A DNA stretch of 64,000 bases. It comes from Craterostigma plantagineum. Taxonomy: Eukaryota > Streptophyta > Magnoliopsida > Lamiales > Linderniaceae. Below, in pieces: positions 22,315-35,321 of this stretch. Positions within the stretch are counted from its first letter, which is position 1. Every line of letters starts with the position of its first letter. The DNA is taken from positions 186,001 through 250,000 of the forward strand of contig JAPQWV010000678.1 of NCBI GenBank assembly GCA_027422505.1. The letters run 5' to 3'. The notes beneath the pieces are model-generated. The model searched no databases. It was not told the origin of the DNA and was given only the letters and a program-made list of their open reading frames with translations. Made by a program: the position numbers and the translations under genes.

Positions 22315-23058
22315 TGATCTCGATGATATGATGGGGAGTGGCTGAATATTATTTGAAGAAGCCGATAATCCCACAAGAGAAGAACCCTAGCAAAAGCAAA
22401 TCGCTGTGACGTAGAAATTTGAGGACAAGCAAGGCAATTATTGTAATTGGGTTTGGGCTCTATAACTTTTGCTCATATTTGTGTTAAATGGGCTTATCCA
22501 AGTTCCGTGTCGACAAAGATATTTTCAAGTTGTGGAAACCGAAAGTATTATTTGGTTTATATAGAAAGGTAAAAGAAAAAAATTTATCTAAAACAACAAA
22601 TTAAGACACCAAAATTTTCATCTAACGAAATCATCTGTCCCACATAACTATGTCCCCTCTATGTCCCAAAATGATTAGATCCGTTAAACTTTAAGTCCGA
22701 TGGTTCACAAAATTTCTTTTCTATTTATTAATTCTTTTAATCCTATAGCCACCAAATCATAAAATCGACATTATTTCATGAGATTTATATGATAAAAATA
22801 AATAACACATCCAATTTATTCCTTGTTTTATGATGATAGGTTTGATATCCATATCAGATATTATAATTATATAAATCAATTTTAAGGGAGTAAGACAGGA
22901 AATGGAACACGGATTATGGGACAATCTAAAGTGACCTCTATAATGAAATGTTACACAGTCCAAAATTCAATAAAATTACAATTACATCCTTTATTGATAC
23001 CCTATATGTACTGGAACAAATTTGATCATATATATCCACGGCGTTTTTGCCTATTTTA
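22315..23058. other. Spacer between ATX 3' end and eIF3h start
   Basis: The part next to 22315 is the eIF3h leader and promoter. The remainder is AT-rich and includes the ATX 3' UTR. No other gene is supported. Confidence 0.45.
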
Positions 23059-26000
23059 TCATTCTCCTCGCCAGTCTACCACCTCACTGCTCGGCACACA
23101 AATCTTACCCACTCGTTCTTCGGCTTCGGTGTCATTCACAACGCCCCGGCATCTAGAAGCTCCGCAGAAGCAAGGTAGTCGTTCGTCAGCAGAGAGAAAT
23201 CTGACCGATGATTCAATAAGCAAAAAGGATTATGCTTTTTTTTTTGACAATATAATAAACAGTAGTAGCAGTATATATCGTATCGGTTTGAGATGGACGA
23301 AAAGATAAACCTGTAATCGTATGTCAGTTCTTCCCACTGCTTAATATCTCGTTTAGCAAATATGATTATGTGATTCTCGCCAACAACACTAATCACTCTT
23401 GAGTAGCAGTTGGGCTGAAAAATATAATAAAGGAAAAAAAGCAAATCAGAGTCCATATATAGGGCAAAAAGATAGAGCAGGCAGTAAAGCAAATTATCTG
23501 ATATATATAATACCTCACAAGAGTGGTTTATTAGATGTGCTATGCTTCCCGCCTTGGTGGCATCTATGACACGGTCATCGTCGATACGAAACATATAAGT
23601 TCCAGCACCCTACATTGAAGGAAAAAATGCACGAAATTTTCAAACCAATACTTGGATCAAATTCCAGCGTATCAAGATGAAATGCAGTACGCACCACTAA
23701 AGAATTGTATATCAGATGTTCCCTTCTATCAGCCACTCGAGGCCGGATAATTTCCCCAGTGTACTCAATTACCTCCAATTAAACGACAGAGATATCAGCA
23801 TTTGATGTCTAAAAATCAAAGGTAGCTCAGAAAATAAAGGGGGATTGCAATATACCATGTCCCCAGCTCTATGCGGAAGCTTAGCAAAGACACCATATCC
23901 GTGTATACCAGATTTCCCTGAAGCCAAAAACTGTAAGTTAACAAATAATCCCTTGCATTTTCCAATCACCCGGGAAAGATCTAGACAAAAGTAATACTGT
24001 TTGATCATCAACAATCATATAAGGTTTTGCTAGTAGGCATAAAACCAATGGACAGCAAGCAAAGCCTCCAAGTTCTCAAAAAACAGGATAAGGAAAACAC
24101 AGGAAAATAAAACAATACAAATAACACACAACATCATGTAATTATTTCTCTAGGAGACTAGGACAAGGGAAAGTGAATGTTAAAACCAGTGAAAGCTAAC
24201 CGAATGCAAGTCTCTTTCTGAAGGTCTCTCTCATGTAATTATACTTATCGGCTACTGAAATAATCTCCCTGGAGGGATTGAGTTGACGGATTCGTAGTTT
24301 CTGAAGGTCACGGTAGTGTTTAGAAGCAGGAAAGTCACTGGAGGATCTGTTCCACAAAGGCATGTGGGGGCTGGATCCACCAAGCAAGTATGGTTTATTC
24401 TCTACATAAAAACGCTTTGACGATGCAGCAAGGACTTCGGGTTCCTTCCTACCTCGCCTTAGGAGAAAATTGTAAGGCTCTGCCCATGAAAAAGGAAATA
24501 AAAGAGATCAGATCAGCTAACCACAGAAACCCAATGCCAAGACGCCCCTCCAGAATAGGACGAACAGAAAAGTCACAAGGCCAAAAAAGAGTAAATAAAT
24601 GCAATTCCGATTGTCAAGAGGCAGAACCAGGATAAAAGAGAGAACAATGGAACCTAGGCATAAACAAAGGGAATTATGAAGAGTTTACGGAAAGTTTACC
24701 AGTACGAGCACAGCCAGAAGGATTCACCAGGGAAACATATTCTGCATCGCTAGAGGCTTTTTGGCCGATTTTCCTGTTTAAAGACGACTGCCCATTGGAT
24801 GAGGATGGTCTGTGCTTTCTGCAGAAAGAAATCAGTTGAATGTGTTGGCTCTCCTCATCCTCATCAAAAGGAATCATGCGCAAACTGTCCATATCCTCAG
24901 TCTACAAACAAGTTAGAAGTAAATGACCAGCAGAACAAAAAATCAGGAAGTTCATTTCACACCTAGTTAGCCTGGTAGAATATGAACTATGAAGTCTACA
25001 GAAAAAAGGTTCCAACAAAAAAAAAACAAATATAGCCAGCAAATGTTAAGGCAGAGAAGAGTACCTCAAGACAAAACCCAGCAGCACGTGCACAGAGAGG
25101 ATGATATGCCACTCTGCAGTTGGGGTTTGAACACTGCAAAGTAGTTATTCATAAAAAATTAGGACTATAGACAAGAAAGGTACAACACTCCGCGAGAGAT
25201 TGAAGTGATACTTACTTGGATGCATGCTCCATGAGAGACATCACATATGCTACATAACAGCTTCCAGCGATTCTTCACAGATATCGAGGTACAGAATAAC
25301 ATTATTATAAGATGAACTTCGCTAAATATATTACGGACACAAAAAAAATGATTGTTCTAGGACAAAAGCTTGTAAGATTATGACTTAAAACTAATGTAAG
25401 CTAATTCCACCAAATAATCAACCCAGATAAAAGAACAGACAACAGCGATTGAAGCAGTGTAAATACAAACAATACCTTACTAATCCTGTGAAGCCCATCA
25501 ATAGGCTCCATTTTCTTTATGTCAGCTAACCAGGTTTCTGCATGAAAGATGGCATAAGTCTAAGTTCCATACTGATATCAACAAGCATAGTATACACGAG
25601 CATATTTTAGAATACACACCTGGTATCCATATGGCACAAGCAAGATGTGCCCATCGCCCATCAGTCGTAGGCTTCATGGCACCACCTAGAGCAATTTCAG
25701 CAACCACCACAACAGAATCTTACATGCTTTTGCACACGAATAGACCATAGTGTATGTTACAAACATGTTGGAAACAAGAAACTGTAGAACGACTTTTAGT
25801 ACCAGTTATAGGACAGAGGCAACAACGAGGAGGAGATTCAGGAGATTCAGGACAACATAAGTTGCACAGCCAGAGGTCACCTCCAGTAGGTTCGAGTTCC
25901 CCATAGCATCTAGCATGAACCTGAAACAATATCATAGAATAATGCACAAAAGATGATAAAATTCATCTCAATACATTGGCATAGGTAAAATTATACATTT

Positions 26001-29000
26001 TGCCAGGGAGGTCGATCCCCAAGAGATAAGGAAACAAAAACATACCATCATTCTGCATTTGTCGCACTGAAGAAATAGATTGTTCTCATATTCCTGAAAC
26101 AAAGTTCACAACAGAATAAACATACTTGTTTTATTTTACTGAATAACCGAGAAAATTTGAAAAACATATAAATTAATTTCCCAAGATATTTTACTGGTAG
26201 AAAATTATGTACTTTTTAAAAAGAATGTTCACATGAGTATGAAACTGAAAAACTGAAATTAAAATATTAGGTGAAATTGATGCCCAAAAATAAGAATTAC
26301 TCACCTCATCCATGTGACAGACATTGCACTTATCAAGATCTCGCCACTGAACATTCACCTGCCTGTAACCAACAGAAGAGTTGGTTTTCTTCGATGATGA
26401 ACAGGTGAATCTGACAGATGATCGGGATCCTGTCATTTCCTGCAAATAGGAAAATTAGTTACTTGGCTAAGAAAAAAAAATTGTAAAATGCACTGCTGCA
26501 TGAATTAACCAAAATGCCAACATAATATGAAACACTGATTTAGTAGATAAAGATAGTTATGCAAACAAAAAACTTATATCAGTAATGTAGGTAGAATGGG
26601 CACGCTTGATAACAGTTGGTTTAAATTGTAGTCCAGCACAAATACCTTCACGAGTTTAGACACTTCATTAAGTTTATTTTGTATCTCGTCATTGCTCAAG
26701 AACTCTTCATCCTTTGCAGGAGCACAATCAGTCTCTTCACTCCTAAAGTAATTCATATCCGCTTTGACCCCATCTTGAAGCTGCAGCATCACTTCAGGAA
26801 GCCTTTGCTCACTGAGATACCTGGTCGGCATAGGTACATCAGTAAGTTCCACAGCAATATTTACAGGTTGAGAAAGACATATAATGTTCTCATCATTAAC
26901 AAGCAATCCATTTATTCGCATGCATCCTTGGCTAAAATGCTAGCATATTCAAAGTACTAGAACAAGCTGTGAATATTTCCAAACTAGTTGATATATAGAA
27001 TATTTAACAAAGATGTGAAAAGCCTAGAGTTAAAGAATATAGACTAAAATATAACAAACCCTTTGATCCATTATAATGAAACCCAATACACAACAACTCA
27101 TCATGGCATTATCACCAGTTTGTGCCAGAAGCGAGTCAAATAAAAGTCGAAACACATCATGGTGTAGAATGCATTTTAAATTAAAAACACGGGAAAGACC
27201 CACTAAAAGTAATGATACAATAGAGCGCTGATAGCTTACATTTTTGCTTCTTCCAAACCTTGCAGAAAAGTTGGTTTGCGGCACTTTAGATGGTAGGATG
27301 AAAATAGCCCCTTAAGGAAAGAGATAGCTTGTTTGTGCCTAACCCTGAATGTTTAAAGCAAAGTGAAAGATATAACAAGCGAATGACAATTCTCGTGAAA
27401 CTTTCCAGCATTCACTAGTAAGAATAAGATCCCTCACGGCAAAACAATCAATGTTACCTCGCAAAGTCGTGAGTACCAAAGAATTGTACTGGGACGGATT
27501 TTTCACCAATACTTTTGTTAAGACCCTTAAGCTTGCGTACATGGGATTCATTCAAAACAATAGCTGGCCATATTGCATGTCCTGTGTAAAACAGAAAACC
27601 AATGGCATTTATTTGTTGATATTGACCTTCAGACTACTGCTGATTTCAAAAACATTAAAGCAGGACTACATATAAGAACGATAAGTCCCGACAGCACGAC
27701 AGCATAGGACTGGAGAAAATTTAACAACTTACCATTTGTAAAATTCATAGCTTCGAAAACCAAATGAGTTCTCAAGATTCTCAGAAGCCAATATAATTGA
27801 ATGAGTAAAGATGCAGCAGATTTGCAAGTCAGCACAAGGAAGAATGGATATGCTTTAGTTTAGTACATTTAACATTTCTAAATTTTTACTTCATTCAGCA
27901 GGTAACAATTGAATCCACGTAAGCATCAAATGGAAGCAGATATCAATCCAAAAGCTCTTAGGGAAAAATATCAAATTAGAATACCAGTTAGTTTGGCCCA
28001 AATTACATCCCCAGACTCAACCTCGTCACAAACATCCAAACTCGCGGCCAAAACCATCAACACATCCACGTCGACTCCATCTGCTTCAGATCTCTTTCCA
28101 ATGACTTTCAAGTTCTTATCTTGCATTTCCTCGAAACTGACGTAAAACTTGATCCGTTCATTTGATAGGATCAGATTCTCATCCTCATCATCTTCATACT
28201 TAACCTACATTATATTCAAATTATTAATTATAATAAGTCCCCTGCTTAAACATTACTATCTGTAAAAATCCAAATTTACCAACTAAAAAAAGTATTACCT
28301 TATGTCTCCCGGTCTCAGAATCGAAATCAACCACTTGACCATCATACCAACATGCATCCAGCGGCCAGTAGACCTGCAAGCGTTAAATGTCGACTAAAAA
28401 ACTAGTAACAAAAACCAATTCAACAAGATATTTTGTCATCCACCAAGGAATCACATTCCTATTCAGCAAAATTTAACACTTCCATGTGACTAACATGCGC
28501 AAACTTTGGAGATTACACTCACAGCAGACACAAGCAGAACACGCCAAGATCAATTAACCCTTACCTGGCATTGCAATCCAACAAAATTTAGGGGGTCCAC
28601 ACCCTGAGAGCTCAAACTGCAACAAACAAACCAAAGGAGGCAGTAATGTTGTTAGTACTGATAAAAACAATCGTTCTCACACATGAGCTATATTGATCAA
28701 CAAAAGATGAGTAAGTAAACAAGGAAGGGATTCACAACACCATTCATACCCAACCCATTTCTTTATTGGAGAACCAACTTGATTTTCAGTGCCACTCTCC
28801 CGAGATCTATTTTTCTTCACCTTACCGCTGAAAACTGCACTAGAACTCTTGACCATTTCCTTGGGATCGTTACTTCTACAACTAATTTTCCCCTGTGATC
28901 TACCACCATCAACCCTTCGTTTCTTATTTTTACTACCCTCATCCTCCTCGCAGTCGTAATATCCCTCAGGAAATCCCTGCTCGATCTGGTCCAAGAACGG

Positions 29001-29249
29001 TAGTTTCCCGTTTCTTTTTCTCTTGTCGCGACGCGAGTACACGTAAGTGTACCGGCGCCGTTCTTCTTCTCCGTCGCTCTTCGCCGTCTCGTCGGCGTTC
29101 TTCCGAATAGAAACATCGGAGTACACGCGCGCGAGACGCTTGTACTTGCGCCGACCATTGTTCAGCTCCAATTGCTCTTCCTCGACGCCTTCCGTCGTCG
29201 AGTTAGATGGTGCCATTTGGTTTTCGCCGTCGGGCGCAGGCATCGGCAT
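23059..29249 (-). CDS. ATX2: Trithorax-like H3K4 methyltransferase, ATX1/ATX2 type
   Basis: This large many-exon gene encodes a histone-lysine methyltransferase that deposits H3K4 methylation in the nucleus. Reading the minus strand: a basic acidic-mixed N-terminus ([25 protein letters not shown]), a DUF/Tudor-like part ([20 protein letters not shown]), a PWWP-type segment ([15 protein letters not shown] region, seen around 27500-28000), and FYRN/FYRC-like exons around 26600-27300. Then the PHD ([32 protein letters not shown]), the extended PHD ([42 protein letters not shown]) and the SET domain ([59 protein letters not shown]) follow. The post-SET cysteines are [10 protein letters not shown] in the last exon, which ends WRGE-stop at 23059. 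The NHSCEPN and YDYR catalytic motifs are intact. ATX1 versus ATX2 cannot be decided by eye. Confidence 0.9.
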
Positions 29250-29378
29250 AAACTGGGTTGGTGAAATAATATTTTATTAGGGTTTTTTTTCGTGCGTAAT
29301 TTTGGTTTCCCGCCGCTGGCTTGGCTAAACCTGAAGACTGAAATGTGAGGGAGATGAATTCCTCTCTCTATATATAAC

Positions 29379-29409
<31 letters not shown>

Positions 29410-29737
29410 GTTTCTATAAAGTGTATCGGCGCGTGTGAGACAGATAAGATGTGGATGGCGACAGAGCGCGTGACGTGTAAGTGCTGACTGTACAATTTGC
29501 CACCTCAGTACCAGCCTATTAAACCTTCTTTAAGCCCATTGGGTATTAGTATTTTTCATGTCCATCCATCAAGCCCAATGACAAAGTTATTTATGGTTTA
29601 TTTTATAAAAAGATATAATCTCTATATTTAATTACAAATCACATATTAAAGGATGTTTTTATTGGCTTGGTTCTCACTAAATTATGTTATTTCATGTTAT
29701 CTACCCAATAACAATGAACTATATCTTAGATATTCCA
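29250..29737. other. ATX-gene promoter region
   Basis: This upstream region contains the GA microsatellite at about 29379-29405 and AT-rich DNA, and ends at the copia-related sequence. No further gene is supported. Confidence 0.45.
29379..29405. repeat. AG/CT microsatellite in the ATX upstream region
   Basis: A pure AG run lies about 130 bases upstream of the ATX ATG, in its likely leader or core promoter. Confidence 0.9.
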
Positions 29738-29766
29738 ATCCTCAATCAAATCTTCAAGTGGGAGAT

Positions 29767-30237
29767 TGTCGACATAAAAAGGCCACATGGCCGTTTGAAT
29801 GGTCAAACACAGAAGGTAATGTGAAGAAAAGGAAACTTTCGGCCGCAGCATTCTTTGTTGGTGTGTTGAACATTTTCTATTCATTCACATGCCATCTGTT
29901 TGCCTATAAAAGGCATACGAAGGATCAGAAGGATAGCATCCCAAGAGAGAAGAGAGGGATCAGTGTGAGGGAGGAAAAATAGAGGGAAAATAATAGAGAG
30001 TTTGTCGGGTATTTTCTCCGACTATAAAGAGAGATATTGAGGGTTTTCTCCTTTATAGTACAAGAGGTTGTAACTCCTATATTTCTCCTATAGTGGATTC
30101 TTCTTCCTTACCCGTGGTTTTTATCCCGATTTGTTTGGGGGGTTTTCCACGTTAAATCTCGGTGTCCACATTTTATCTTTAATTGTTCAAATACTTAGCC
30201 GCGGTATTACTCGACCGGGTCCGCTGCCACTCCAACA
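29767..30237 (+). repeat. Left LTR of the copia element
   Basis: The 471-bp LTR begins TGTCGAC and ends CCAACA. It has a TATAAAA box at 29905-29911. It differs from the right LTR at three positions seen by eye (A/G near 29880, T/C and A/G near 30050-30065), about 99.4 percent identity. Confidence 0.9.
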
Positions 30238-30239
30238 AT

Positions 30240-30252
30240 TGGTATCAGAGCC
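30240..30252 (+). other. Retrotransposon primer binding site
   Basis: TGGTATCAGAGCC lies two bases after the left LTR. It is complementary to the 3' end of initiator methionine tRNA, as in many plant copia elements. Confidence 0.85.
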
Positions 30253-30433
30253 TAACTTGGGTTTTATATATCTATTTATCGTATGCTCTGTGGTTGCCAC
30301 TAACGTGGATCTTCCACATCAGAAAATAATAGATATTATATTGCCTTTGTTACGGTAACGATAAAGCCGGTACGAGTTCAATAATTATCTGCTGCAACCC
30401 GTCGGAGGTATCGCTCACGACTGAGCAGAAATT

Positions 30434-32067
30434 ATGGCGACGAAATTCGATATTGAAAAGTTCAACGGGAGAAAATTCTCACTGTAGAAATTAAAGATAA
30501 AGGCGATCTTGAGGAAGGACGGCTGTCCGGAGGCTATCGATGGAAAACCAGCTACGCTGACAGACGAGATAAAAAAAATTGAGGACTAATAATGGAGGAG
30601 AATATACTGGCCGGAATTTTGATAGCTTTTGTAAAGAGAAGGCATCAAAAGGCACTGTACCACGGCGTATACTCCACAACAGAATGGAGTGGCGGAGCGG
30701 ATGAATAGGACGCTGTTGGAGAGGACAAAAGCCATGTTGGGAGCTGCAGGTCCGGATAAATCATACTGGACAGAAGCAGTCAACACCGCCTGCTACGTGA
30801 TCAATCGGTCGTCGTCAACGATAATTGATCAGAAGACGCCGATGGAGATGTGGACCGAAAAGCCAGCGGATTATTCCAACTCCATGTATTTGGAAGTCTT
30901 GTGTACATGATGTACAACGCTCAAGAAACTACGAAGCTGGATCCGAAGTCCAGGAAGTATTTGTTCTTGGGGTATGCTGATGGTGTGAAGGGGTATCGCC
31001 TGTGGGATCCCACTGCCCACAAGGTTGTCATCAGCAGGGAGGTTATCTTTTCAGAAGATAAAATAATCGGAGGAAATGATAGCACTACAAAGGGAAGTTC
31101 AGAGACTACGACCATTCAGGTGAAAGGGAAGTCTGTCGAACAAGATTCTTCTGAAGCAGCACCAGAGCGATTTCGTGCACGACTGGTGGTTAAAGGCTAC
31201 GCTCAGAAGGAAGGCATTGACTTCAATGAGATATTCTCACCGGTGGTTCGACTGACGACTGTTCGGGTACTCCTGGCGATGTGCTACATTCGATCTACAT
31301 CTAGAGCAACTAGATGTGAAGACGGCTTTTCTTCATGAAAATCTTGAAGAAGAGATTTATGTGCTCCAACCGGAAGGTTTTGAAGACAAAGAAAAACGGA
31401 ACTTGGTTTGCAGGTTGAACAAATCTCTATACGGTCTCAAACAGGCGCCGAGGTGTTGGTATAAGAGATTTGATTCCTTCATCATGAGCCTTGGATACAA
31501 CAGAACAGACCCTTGTGCATATTTCAAGAGGTTTGGTGAAAGTGATTTTATCATATTACTGTTGTATATAGACGACATGTTGGTAGCAGCCCTAGGGAAT
31601 TTGAAATGAAGGACTTGGGACCAGCAAACAAGATTCTAGGGATGCAAATTTACCGAGACAGAAATAACAAGAAGATTTGGCTTTCGCAGAAGAATTTTCT
31701 GAGGAAGGTCCTGCGACGCTTCAATATGCAAGATTGTAAGCCAATTTCTACCCCACTTCTTGTTAATTTCAAATTATCCTCAAGTATGAGTCCTAGCAGT
31801 GAAGAAGGGAGGATGGAGATGTCTCGAGTACCGTATGCATCAGCGGTGGGAAGTCTTATGTTCGCGATAATTTGTACACGACCAGACATTGCCCATGCAG
31901 TGGGAGTAGTAAGTCGGTACATGGCGAATCCGGGCAAAGAGCATTGGAGCACGGTGAAGAGGATCCTATTATATAGAGGAACCTCATATGTTGCATTATG
32001 TTACGGAGGAGCAGACTTTACTGTCAGAGGGTATGTTGACTCGGTCAACACTGACAAGTTCGTTTGA
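30434..32067 (+). pseudogene. Copia gag-pol remnants
   Basis: At 30434 a gag start (MATKFDIEKFNGRKFS) is followed by an in-frame stop within 20 codons. At about 30680 the frame jumps directly to the integrase C-terminal region (NGVAERMNRTLLERTKAMLG). A frameshift near 30880 leads to [20 protein letters not shown]. Reverse-transcriptase blocks follow ([37 protein letters not shown]; the YIDDM active site) in shifting frames, then the region up to the start of RNase H, broken after GYVDS. At least three deletions or frameshifts separate it from a full copia polyprotein. Confidence 0.85.
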
Positions 32068-32164
32068 TGTCGTTCCTCAAGTGGCCTAGCGGAGACGTAA
32101 GCAACATGAATGGTAAGGGAGAAAGAATGGTGTGAAGATCCGATTGATCCTCAATCAAATCTTC

Positions 32165-32174
32165 AAGTGGGAGA
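32165..32174 (+). other. Polypurine tract of the copia element
   Basis: AAGTGGGAGA sits one base before the right LTR, the usual plus-strand priming site. The same word also precedes the left LTR. Confidence 0.8.
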
Positions 32175-32175
32175 T

Positions 32176-32646
32176 TGTCGACATAAAAAGGCCACATGGC
32201 CGTTTGAATGGTCAAACACAGAAGGTAATGTGAAGAAAAGGAAACTTTCGGCCGCAGCATTCTTTGTTGGTGTGTTGAACATTTTCTGTTCATTCACATG
32301 CCATCTGTTTGCCTATAAAAGGCATACGAAGGATCAGAAGGATAGCATCCCAAGAGAGAAGAGAGGGATCAGTGTGAGGGAGGAAAAATAGAGGGAAAAT
32401 AATAGAGAGTTTGTCGGGTATTTTCTCCGACTATAAAGAGAGATATTGAGGGTCTTCTCCTTTATAGTACGAGAGGTTGTAACTCCTATATTTCTCCTAT
32501 AGTGGATTCTTCTTCCTTACCCGTGGTTTTTATCCCGATTTGTTTGGGGGGTTTTCCACGTTAAATCTCGGTGTCCACATTTTATCTTTAATTGTTCAAA
32601 TACTTAGCCGCGGTATTACTCGACCGGGTCCGCTGCCACTCCAACA
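32176..32646 (+). repeat. Right LTR of the copia element
   Basis: The 471-bp direct copy of the left LTR ends CCAACA and is followed by unrelated host DNA. Confidence 0.9.
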
Positions 32647-33569
32647 AACACAAGTACATAATCAATTGAGGATGGACACTTCATAATAGAAAAAAATTAA
32701 AAAAAAAAAAAATTCTTTAGATTTGTCGCGCTAAAATGCTGTCGGCGCATTTACGCCTCAAATTTGACGCATTAATCGCGCCGAAGGTTTTTTTTTTATT
32801 TATGGATTGAAGGCAATCTATCAAGAAAATCTCTTTGGTGTTCTGGTAAAAATGTTGGAAAACCCTAATATCGTTTTTTTTTTTATGAATTATGTTTGTC
32901 TAGTTTGTTGTCTCGTTGGCATGTCGTGAGTCGTCTGTTGGATGCGCGCATGTCGTTTTCAGATGAAGTAGAAAGTAAAGACAAAATCATCAATGTTTTG
33001 GAAATTATTGTGTATAGTTGGGCGTAGACGATAGGCACTTTTGTTAACGTTTTAGTTAATTCGATTTAGATTTACTAGTTTAATCTTTTTTCGCAATAGA
33101 ATTTCGTTAACACGTCGCTAAATGTAGAATCTTGTTTCGATCTCGATGGACTATCGAAAGGTGTATCGAAAAAAAGTTAATTTTGTGACCCACGTTCTCA
33201 TCGTCTTTCTTGTGAATTCTTAATTTGAAAACCGTAGACAAAGTAGTACTTTGGTTTTGTAGGTTTTACCGATATATGGAATGGATTGTGTTTAATCAAA
33301 CACATTATCCTATCTATGTCAACCATGGAGCTAGAGGAAATCAATTGCTTCGATCTTTCCATAAAAAAACTAATAATCAGTGGATGAGATATTCAGATAA
33401 ATTGGTCGAACAAATAATTGAGAGTATTGATGTTTTATTTTTTCCAATGAAAGTTAGTTAGCAAAAAGGGTGCTACTATTGCCACGGTGGAAAAAACCTT
33501 GGAAATTGCAAAAGCTATTTACTCATTTTCTTACAACATAAGAATCACTATTTAATTTATTTTTTTATT

Positions 33570-33750
33570 AGTGATGATCAGCCATTTTTGTTCGATAATT
33601 ATACATTAATTTATTTTTATATTTTTTGAAATTAATCCTATTATTATGATTTGGTTAGTGATTGTAAGCCCTTTTTGTTCGATATTATACCATGATTTAT
33701 TTTTATATTTTTAAGATTAATCGATAATTTATATGTAGTGATGGTCAGTC
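33570..33750. repeat. Short tandem repeat of about 80-87 bp (2.2 copies)
   Basis: Copies start AGTGATGATCAG at 33570, AGTGATTGTAAG at 33657 and AGTGATGGTCAG at 33737, each followed by a TTTTTGTTCGATA-like and a TTTATTTTTATATTTTT-like block in the first two. Confidence 0.65.
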
Positions 33751-34598
33751 TCGAATAAAATTTGATGTGTCTACATATAATTCAAATGAGTGGGGTAAAA
33801 GACGTCCAAATCTCATGAGTAATTAATGAATGACGATAAAAGTTCAATATTAATAGTTCATAGACATTAAAAGGTGTTACTTAGGCCTAGATACTTGATT
33901 AATGTGTTGGTCAAAGACGTTCAAAATTGATGAACTCAAAATTTTTTGTAATTTGTATTTGGTCCAAAACATATTTTGAAGTTGTTTGTGTGATAATTAA
34001 TAGGGTGCTAAATAGAATCTAGGGGGTCTATATAGAATTACCCTAACTTATATATAAGTGACATTTATTTCGTTAAATACTTTCGATGGAACATTCACTC
34101 GAATATTGCATGAAAAATTTTGGACAATTATTTGAAATATTCAACATGAATTTGAACATTTTATAGCTTTCAAAGATATTTGATTAGTCAAAACATTCAA
34201 TACTAATTCTAGAAGAATCTATAGTCATATAATAATGTATTTTGTTGTAGTTGTTGGACTAATTTCCAACATGATGCACATCTTGTAAGATATTCAAAAT
34301 ATGGTTTCGGACTAATTTTCAAAGCAAATCGGAATTTCAAGAGACACCGTCCGTGTCCATCGAAAAATTACTTCTAGATAAAACTTTAATTTTTTAAAAT
34401 AGAGTATTCAATTCTATGTATATTATATGGTGTGCGGTCGAATCGTTTACTATAATGTTTTTTCTGTTTAACATAAAAAACATTAGGTTTAATTTATTAT
34501 TGCATTAGTAACATTTACAGCTTAAAGACAGCTCCTTCCAACACCAATATTCGACTTCCCAGCGAATTTTCATCTTTTTGCTTTATTTTCCATCTATA

Positions 34599-34600
<2 letters not shown>

Positions 34601-34632
<32 letters not shown>
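34601..34632. repeat. CT microsatellite in the epsin leader
   Basis: A pure CT run lies in the pyrimidine-rich leader region upstream of the epsin gene. Confidence 0.9.
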
Positions 34633-35321
34633 GACAGGCATCCGCCATATTCTCCCTCCTTTTCCGCCATTGATTGGATCGATCCGACAATTGATATCAC
34701 GCGCGCTTAGCATACATCAACACCGAGGAGCTCAAGAAACTCTCCGCCACACCGTATTCGGTATCGATCTTTGGTTTCTTGGTTTTGATTTTCGTAAATA
34801 CATCGTGTTGCTATCGGGATCTTCAACTTTCATGAATTAGTGCCAGATCTAATCGTTCTCAGCTGCATATCTACGTTTCACCATCTCCGTTTTATGGTTG
34901 CGACATAATGATCTATAGTCGTCGTGTTATGTATCTTTTTTTTTCACCAAACAATCAGGTAGGATCGCGAAGAACTCCGAATTTGTGGTTCGTTTGTCAC
35001 AAATGCGTATAGGATGTTGTTAGTTTTTCTCTTTTACTAATCGTTCTGACGTGATTTGAGGATAGAGTCAATAAGATGTGTATTTGTTTTGTTTTTCTGT
35101 AGGATGAAAAGTTTTTATTTGACCTCTTTCTAGAAATTCTGGTATGTCTTCTGCGGATAGTTATTTTTCTTTTTAGTTGATGGAGAAGATGATATGATGA
35201 AAATTTATCAGCAGATACAATTTTTTTATATTGATGTATTTGTACCGTTGTGACAGGATATAATTTTCCCAGAGGTTTGCTGCTGGTTTGGCATCTTCAT
35301 CACGTGTAAGTGAAAGGTGAA

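Larger units (their letters stand above)
29738..32646 (+). mobile_element. Internally deleted Ty1/copia (TNT1-like) LTR retrotransposon
   Basis: Two direct LTRs of equal length (29767-30237 and 32176-32646) enclose about 1.9 kb. A tRNA-Met-type primer site follows the left LTR and a polypurine tract precedes the right one. Pol remnants occur in the order integrase, reverse transcriptase, RNase H start. Gag is reduced to an opening fragment with early stops; protease and the integrase core are absent, and several frameshifts break the rest. It cannot encode its own proteins. The 29 bases just outside the left LTR (29738-29766) repeat the polypurine-side internal sequence found just before the right LTR, and no 5-bp target duplication was found. 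Confidence 0.92.
32647..35321. other. AT-rich spacer and epsin 5' leader
   Basis: From 32647 to about 34500 the DNA is AT-rich with a small tandem repeat and no supported gene; an open frame at 33225-33461 has no recognisable domain. From about 34500 the epsin promoter and leader begin, with a CT microsatellite at 34601-34632 and likely 5' UTR introns before the ATG at 35322. Confidence 0.4.

Noticed and set aside
29653..29982. 109-codon open frame at the copia left end (and its copy at 32110-32391)
   Set aside because: It is entirely LTR sequence repeated at both ends of the element.
33225..33461. 78-codon open frame (MKTVDKVVLWFCRFYRYMEW start)
   Set aside because: No recognisable domain, AT-rich surroundings, no promoter or homologue evident.
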